Of a stretch of 64,000 bases of DNA, positions 61,342 to 64,000 are shown one piece after another. The translations under genes were made by a program, and so were the position numbers. Numbering within the stretch: position 1 is the first letter of the stretch; the number at the start of each line of letters is the position of its first letter. The DNA comes from Paludibacter sp. GTDB taxonomy: Bacteria; Bacteroidota; Bacteroidia; Bacteroidales; Paludibacteraceae. The DNA lies in contig NZ_WASO01000003.1 in the NCBI RefSeq assembly GCF_009712605.1, positions 52,523 to 116,522 of the forward strand. Direction: 5' to 3'. The notes under the pieces were generated by a model, which saw only the letters and a program-made list of their open reading frames with translations, did not search any database and had not been told where the DNA came from.

Positions 61342-62516
61342 TAACGGTAATTGCAGACGACTTGACGGGTGCCGCCGAAATAGCCGGTGTGTGCCTACGT
61401 TACGGATTGAAAGTGGCTTTCGGACTAGATTCTGTGCCAGAAGAGCCGGCCGATGTAATAGTAATTGCTACCGATAGCCGGTCGGGCACAATCGATGGAG
61501 CCTATCGTATTCACCGTCTGATGGCAACAAAAGCATCGACGGCAGATGATACGCTTATTTTTAAGAAGGTGGATTCCGTGCTGAGAGGGTATATCGTGCA
61601 GGAAATCAAAGCCGTGATGTCGGTGACGGGTAAATCGAAAGTTTTACTTCAACCGGCAAATCCTGCGGCAGGTCGTTGCATCCGTGATGGAAAATATTTT
61701 TTAGGAGATACATTGCTGGAAGATACCGGTTTTTCTGCCGACCCTGATTTTCCGGCGGGCACATCAGAGGTGGCTGAGCTTTTGAATGAAAGAGCTCTGG
61801 TGGGCGATAAGGCCAACCAGTTTCCAATCATTACCGGCGATGTTCGGGATTTTCAGGAAAAAGCAATATATCTTCCTGATTGCAGCTCTGAAAACGAACT
61901 CGGATTGCCTCTTGCAAATTGGGAGCCGGATACATTGTTGGCCGGTAGCGCAGCATTTTTTGAACAGGTGTTGCTCAAGATTACCGGGGCTAAGAAGGCA
62001 GTGGCAACCAAATCGATAGATATTTCGTCGTCTTTTCTTATCGTTTGCGGAACAGCACACCCTCAGGGTCAACGATTTCTCGAACGTCTTAAGACCGAAG
62101 CAGGTTGCCCGATTCGTTATTTCCCATCTCAATTCTTGCAGGAAAAAATCTCGGAAGGCGAATTCTCCCGTTGGGCAAAATCATTGATTCCCGACTGGAA
62201 ATGGAGCAATAAAATGGCGATTTCCGTCTCTCAGTCCAAGGTCTCGTTCCCGGGAAGCTCTTCTTTGTTGCGCTTGCGTATGGATGAGGTGGTTGCCGAA
62301 CTGGTGAAGAATTGTCCGGTGCAGGAATTATTGATTGAAGGTGGTGCTACTGCTTACAGTGTGTTGAATTACCTGAAGTGGAAAACGCTGATTCCCGAAC
62401 AGGAGCTCGAACCCGGCGTTGTGCGTATGCGGGTAGGACGGAAACCTTCGCTGTTTCTCACGATCAAACCGGGAAGCTATTCCTGGCCGTCGGGCATTGC
62501 CGGAATCAAAAACTAA
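61338..62516 (+). CDS. Four-carbon acid-sugar kinase (DUF1537 family)
   Basis: 392 aa, cytosolic. It opens with VIADDLTGAAEIAGVCLRYG, the DUF1537 N-terminal substrate domain (DDLTGA). KKVDSVLRGY and LLQPANPAAGRCIRDGKYF are in the same domain. The C-terminal nucleotide-binding part has SSSLLRLRMDEV, LLIEGGATAYSVL and KPGSYSWP. The family phosphorylates D-threonate, L-threonate or erythronate at O-4, and the product is the substrate of PdxA2, encoded immediately upstream with a 4-nt overlap. Confidence 0.9.
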   Translation: MITVIADDLTGAAEIAGVCLRYGLKVAFGLDSVPEEPADVIVIATDSRSGTIDGAYRIHRLMATKASTADDTLIFKKVDSVLRGYIVQEIKAVMSVTGKSKVLLQPANPAAGRCIRDGKYFLGDTLLEDTGFSADPDFPAGTSEVAELLNERALVGDKANQFPIITGDVRDFQEKAIYLPDCSSENELGLPLANWEPDTLLAGSAAFFEQVLLKITGAKKAVATKSIDISSSFLIVCGTAHPQGQRFLERLKTEAGCPIRYFPSQFLQEKISEGEFSRWAKSLIPDWKWSNKMAISVSQSKVSFPGSSSLLRLRMDEVVAELVKNCPVQELLIEGGATAYSVLNYLKWKTLIPEQELEPGVVRMRVGRKPSLFLTIKPGSYSWPSGIAGIKN

Positions 62517-62563
62517 ATATGGTAAAACGGGATCTTGAACTTTGAAATTTTGAACTTGAAATA

Positions 62564-64000
62564 ATGAAAAAACTACTGACAATTTGCCTGTTGGCCTTGT
62601 CTGTGCAATGGGCTGTTGCCGAGGTTGTAGACATGCAGAAAGCCGGTGCTGTAGCCGACGGCAAGACTCTCAATACGGCAGTGATTAAGAAAACCATCGA
62701 TCGGTTGGCGGCTCATGGCGGTGGAACGCTTTTCTTTCCGGCTGGAACCTATCTGACCGGTCCCATTGTGTTGAAAAGCAATATTACTATCGACATAGAA
62801 TCGGGAGCAACAATCCAATTTTCAACAAACTACGACGATTATCTTCCTTATGTCGAAATGCGTTACGAAGGGGTGGTGATGAAAAGTTTCTCACCGCTTT
62901 TTTACGCTTACAATCAGGAAAATATAACGATCAAAGGACGGGGTAAAATAGACGGAAACGGTCAGGCGTGGTGGAATGCCGTTTGGGCGCTCGAAGGTGC
63001 CAAGAAAGATGAGGCGCTGGCAGCCCGCGTGCAAAAATACCGTGCGTTGTGGGATAAAGAAAATCCTGATTTCCAGATCGAAGCTAATTCCGATTGGAAA
63101 GGAACGCTGGCAAAGAAATTCTTCCGTCCGTCGTTTATTCAGTTTTACAAAAGCAAAAATATTCGTATCGAGGGGATTACGTTGGTCAACTCGCCGTTCT
63201 GGACTGTCAATCCCGAGTTTTGCGAAAATGTAACGGTTGACGGAATTACGATCAATAATCCTTATTCGCCGAATACTGACGGGATTAACCCCTCGTCGTG
63301 CAAAAATGTACACATAGCCAACTGCCATATCAGCGTGGGCGACGACTGCATCACCATCAAATCGGGCCGCGCTGCACAGGGTCGCAAATACGGTGTCCCC
63401 TGCGAAAACGTTACGGTGACTAACTGCACCATGCTGGCCGGTCACGGCGGAGTGGTTATCGGCAGCGAGATGTCGGGTAGCGTGCGCAAAGTGACCATCT
63501 CTAATTGTGTGTTCGACGGTACTGACCGGGGAATCCGCATCAAATCGGTTCGTGGTCGTGGCGGTTATGTTGAAGAAGTACGGGTGAATAATATTGTGAT
63601 GAAAGATATTAAAAAAGAAGCGATTGTGCTGAGTTTGTTCTACGGAAAAGCACCACTCGAACCGCTTTCCGAACGTACTCCGATCTTCCGGAACATCCAT
63701 ATTTCAGGAATGACCGGCAGTAATGTGAATGCTGCATGTCTGGTCGAGGGAATAGAGGAGATGCCGGTGTCGGATGTCTCATTCGAGGACATCAACATGG
63801 ATGCACAGAGTGGTTTCGATATTAGCCGTACAAAAGATATCCGCCTGAGCAATGTGCAGGTGAATGCTCAGATGGGAGCTGCGTTTAAGCTTTCGGATGT
63901 AACTAACGCTTATCTGGGCAATGTTTCTACGTTGAAATCTATTGCCGATAAATCGGTGATCGAAGCCACCAATGTCTCAGACCTGTTTATCACCGGTTGT
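62564..64000 (+). CDS. Secreted GH28 polygalacturonase-type hydrolase (3' end outside window)
   Basis: 479 codons in the window, open at the right edge. Signal peptide at 1-19 (MKKLLTICLLALSVQWAVA). Right-handed beta-helix with all GH28 active-site motifs: SPNTDG (Asp239), VGDDC (Asp260 and Asp261), GHGG (His294) and RGIRIKS (Arg325, Lys327). It hydrolyses galacturonan or rhamnogalacturonan linkages in an inverting manner. The long insert (~140-190) before the helix may mark exo-type specificity. Completes the depolymerising set of PL1, GH43 and GH78. Confidence 0.93.
   Translation, partial: MKKLLTICLLALSVQWAVAEVVDMQKAGAVADGKTLNTAVIKKTIDRLAAHGGGTLFFPAGTYLTGPIVLKSNITIDIESGATIQFSTNYDDYLPYVEMRYEGVVMKSFSPLFYAYNQENITIKGRGKIDGNGQAWWNAVWALEGAKKDEALAARVQKYRALWDKENPDFQIEANSDWKGTLAKKFFRPSFIQFYKSKNIRIEGITLVNSPFWTVNPEFCENVTVDGITINNPYSPNTDGINPSSCKNVHIANCHISVGDDCITIKSGRAAQGRKYGVPCENVTVTNCTMLAGHGGVVIGSEMSGSVRKVTISNCVFDGTDRGIRIKSVRGRGGYVEEVRVNNIVMKDIKKEAIVLSLFYGKAPLEPLSERTPIFRNIHISGMTGSNVNAACLVEGIEEMPVSDVSFEDINMDAQSGFDISRTKDIRLSNVQVNAQMGAAFKLSDVTNAYLGNVSTLKSIADKSVIEATNVSDLFITGC

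Noticed and set aside
62891-63700. 269-codon minus-strand ORF antisense to GH28
   Set aside because: The GH28 active-site motifs are on the plus strand; the antisense frame is a shadow.

Overview
The window looks like a chromosomal segment of a saccharolytic Bacteroidota, most likely order Bacteroidales. The evidence is a SusC/SusD pair embedded in a pectin utilisation locus, a type IX secretion (T9SS) C-terminal sorting domain, promoters of the TTTG-N19-TAnnTTTG type, and Bacteroidota-specific families (DUF5686, DUF3826, DUF6132). The genus cannot be fixed from sequence alone.

Region A (1-23608, minus strand) is a tight five-gene operon for secreted, very long, repetitive fibre-like proteins. 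Transcription would start with a small T9SS-sorted protein (23608-23111). Two tail-fibre-like proteins of 1281 and 1797 aa follow, then a 1501-aa fibre ending in an S74 (endosialidase-type) intramolecular chaperone. The last gene is giant: at least 3092 codons in the window, with 29 tandem ~101-aa FN3-like repeats, and it runs off the left edge. All five have signal peptides and no phage structural genes are nearby, so this reads as a host cell-surface or adhesion system built from phage-fibre modules.

Region B (23609-34629) holds housekeeping and small genes. After a 1.2-kb gene-poor stretch come a TPR membrane protein, ribH, a hidden 59-aa DUF6132 gene on the minus strand, and a stand-alone IS1595-type zinc-ribbon protein. 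Next is tRNA-Tyr(GTA), then a probable preQ1-I riboswitch directly before a queuosine-precursor transporter (yhhQ) and queF. A minus-strand cluster follows in transcription order: gcvH, DUF5686, a four-Cys Rieske-like lipoprotein, a membrane HExxH peptidase, a small unknown protein and a C45-like Ntn hydrolase.

Region C (34630-64000, plus strand) is a pectin/rhamnogalacturonan utilisation locus. It encodes a GntR-family regulator with a probable operator array in its leader, a DHDPS-family aldolase, SusC, SusD, a PL1 pectate lyase and DUF3826. Further along are a beta-helix plus barrel DUF6298-like protein, a small outer-membrane barrel, a GH43-like enzyme, a propeller plus (alpha/alpha)6 fusion glycosidase, a GH78 alpha-L-rhamnosidase and a second DHDPS-family aldolase. 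The right end has a sodium:solute symporter, an iron-dependent alcohol dehydrogenase, a PdxA-family dehydrogenase, a DUF1537 acid-sugar kinase and a GH28 cut by the window edge. Surface and periplasmic enzymes would release galacturonate- and rhamnose-containing products, the symporter would import them, and the cytosolic set would feed acid-sugar intermediates into central metabolism. Palindromic intergenic elements sit between several of these genes, and one appears translated into the 5' end of the GH78 ORF.
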